The notes beneath the pieces were generated by a model, which had not been told where the DNA came from, did not search any database, and worked only from the letters and a program-made list of their open reading frames with translations. Shown here in pieces: positions 62,840-64,000 of a stretch of 64,000 bases of DNA (the first letter of the stretch is position 1; the number at the start of each line of letters is the position of its first letter). This DNA comes from Paramicrobacterium fandaimingii (GTDB lineage Bacteria; Actinomycetota; Actinomycetes; Actinomycetales; Microbacteriaceae), in contig NZ_CP061170.1 in NCBI RefSeq assembly GCF_011751745.2, positions 1,922,001-1,986,000 of the forward strand, in the 5' to 3' direction. A program made the translations under genes and the position numbers.

Positions 62840-63680
62840 AATCAGCTCCCAGGTGCGCGAGATTCTCTTCAGACCACTGCTCGCTCGTCCAGCGAAGCGT
62901 AAGCTCGCCCAATGGCTCCACCTGCTCGAACGAGAGCGCGGCGTGCCGGTACAGCTCGAGCACCGCAATGAAGCGCGCGACGATCACGCCCTTCTCACCG
63001 GCGCCGGCGATCAGCTGTCGAAATGTTACCGGTTCGCCGACGCGCAGTATTCCCACGATATAGGCAGCCTGCTCGCGAATGCTGATCAGCGGTGCGTGCA
63101 GATGGTCAAGACCCACGACTGGAATCTCTTTCGGCGTGAACGCCAACGTCGCCAGCGCTGCAAAATCATCGAGCGTGAGCGTCCAGACGAGCTCGGGCGT
63201 GCGCGTGCGGTACTTCTGCTCAAGCCGAACGGTTCGCGGGTGTCGAGAAGCCTCACCATCGAACGTGTCAGAGAACCAGGTGGATGCTTCCTTGAAGGCC
63301 CGGTATTGCAGCAGGCGTGCGAACAGCAGGTCGCGGGCCTCGAGAAGCGCAACATCTTCGGCATCGACGAGTTCTCCCTGCGGAAGCAGGCCGGCGATCT
63401 TCAGGTCGAGAAGCGTCGCGGCCACGACAAGGAACTCCGATGCTTGATCAAGTTCTTTCTCCGTCTCCACGTCACGGAGGTAGGCGATGAACTCGTCAGT
63501 GACGCGGGAGAGCGACACCTCGGTGATGTCGAGCTCGTGTTTTGCGATCAGCGAAAGAAGAAGGTCAAAGGGCCCCTCGAAGTTGCTCAGCGCAACGCGA
63601 AATCCGCCTTGCTCGTTCGCCGGCTCGGAGTCGGCGACGAGCTCAGGAGTCGGCGTGGCGCCGTCACGCGACGGCGCCAC
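62829..63680 (-). CDS. scpA: segregation and condensation protein A (kleisin)
   Basis: 283 residues from GTG 63680 (VAPSRDGATPTP). Kleisin signature FRVALSNFEGPFDLLLSLI (N-terminal SMC-binding helix), FLVVAATLLDLKI, and the C-terminal winged helix (VIVARFIAVLELYRHAALSFEQ). It joins SMC and ScpB. The start overlaps the parA stop by 17 bases; an upstream ATG would run deep into parA and is rejected. Confidence 0.92.
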   Translation of the reverse strand: MAPSRDGATPTPELVADSEPANEQGGFRVALSNFEGPFDLLLSLIAKHELDITEVSLSRVTDEFIAYLRDVETEKELDQASEFLVVAATLLDLKIAGLLPQGELVDAEDVALLEARDLLFARLLQYRAFKEASTWFSDTFDGEASRHPRTVRLEQKYRTRTPELVWTLTLDDFAALATLAFTPKEIPVVGLDHLHAPLISIREQAAYIVGILRVGEPVTFRQLIAGAGEKGVIVARFIAVLELYRHAALSFEQVEPLGELTLRWTSEQWSEENLAHLGADYDG

Positions 63681-64000
63681 GTGCAACCAGCTCCCTCGCG
63701 AGCTGACGGTAGGCCTTCGCGGCATTGTGCTCGGGAGCGAATTCGGTGATCGGCACACCTGCCACCGAGGCATCGGGGAACTTCACAGTTCGCCCGATCA
63801 CTGTCTCGAGAACGTCGTCACCGAAAGCCTCGACCACGCGATCGAGCACCTCACGTGAGTGAAGCGTGCGCGCGTCGAACATGGTGGCGACGATCCCATC
63901 GAGCTGAAGCGCCGGGTTCAAGCGGTCCTTCACCTTCTCGATCGTCTCGATGAGCAGGGCAACGCCGCGCAGGGCAAAGAACTCGCACTCGAGCGGAATC
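63664..64000 (-). CDS. parA: ParA-family chromosome partition ATPase, C-terminal part
   Basis: 112 residues before the right edge; the N-terminal Walker A lies outside the window. The visible part (IPLECEFFALRGVALLIETIE, then DGIVATMFDARTLHS, and TVKFPDASVAGVPITEFAP) is the C-terminal half of ParA/Soj. The gene order parA-scpA-scpB is conserved in actinobacteria, where this ParA-like protein is usually a second copy beside xerD rather than the oriC-linked one. Confidence 0.9.
   Translation of the reverse strand, partial: IPLECEFFALRGVALLIETIEKVKDRLNPALQLDGIVATMFDARTLHSREVLDRVVEAFGDDVLETVIGRTVKFPDASVAGVPITEFAPEHNAAKAYRQLARELVARGAVA

Overview
This 64 kb window comes from the chromosome of a high-GC Gram-positive actinobacterium, most likely a member of the Microbacteriaceae. 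The evidence is codon and base composition, an ImuA-ImuB-DnaE2 mutasome beside an actinobacterial-type LexA box, a Ku/LigD pair in Pol-PE-ligase order, leaderless promoters, and the conserved run parA-scpA-scpB-rluB-tyrA-cmk-der at the right end. Species cannot be named from sequence reading alone.

Layout. 1-9.2 kb: partial ssb, an aldo/keto reductase, two small proteins of unknown function, nadE, then the SOS mutagenesis operon imuA-imuB-dnaE2 (minus strand). 9.2-13.4 kb: SRAP (HMCES/YedK) protein, Ku and LigD, so the left end is a DNA-damage block. 13.4-17.6 kb: pyruvate (or branched-chain) dehydrogenase genes pdhA-pdhB-pdhC and a divergent TetR regulator with a candidate operator. 17.6-33.6 kb: ordinary core and accessory genes: EEP phosphatase, SDR, arylsulfotransferase-like lipoprotein or Tat protein, RlmC, DivIVA-like coiled coil, fatty acid desaturase, YhhN, CPBP protease, ArsR-MFS, SurA-like lipoprotein, LLM oxidoreductase, F420-reductase-like protein, HxlR, DUF4260.

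33.6-56.1 kb is a composite genomic island at tRNA-Pro(GGG) (56108-56184, minus strand). Copies of the tRNA 3' end lie at 46011-46059 (49 bp, perfect) and 37192-37226 (degenerate). Each is flanked by integrase genes or integrase wrecks. I read this as stepwise accretion: an old element C (integrase wreck 36594-37057), then element B (37.2-46.0 kb; intact integrase and excisionase), then element A (46.0-56.1 kb; integrase next to the tRNA). A still older wreck of a B-type integrase sits at 33.6-34.0 kb. Between the wrecks is a GntR-controlled ABC transporter operon with a 38-bp perfect palindromic operator.

The island cargo is mainly defence-like. Element B carries a DUF4062 protein, a large protein ending in a HEPN-like RX4H motif, and an AbiE-type toxin-antitoxin pair. 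Element A carries a SIR2-domain protein, a Schlafen AlbA_2-type protein cleanly interrupted by a 1231-bp IS30-family element, and a translationally linked pair of a KAP-family P-loop NTPase and a PIN-like nuclease with a single-base frameshift. The KAP/PIN pair and the DUF4062/HEPN-like pair are the best candidates for little-described systems.

56.2-64 kb returns to conserved chromosome: DUF1684 protein, a Nudix-NYN fusion, der, cmk, tyrA, rluB, scpB, scpA and the start-truncated parA.
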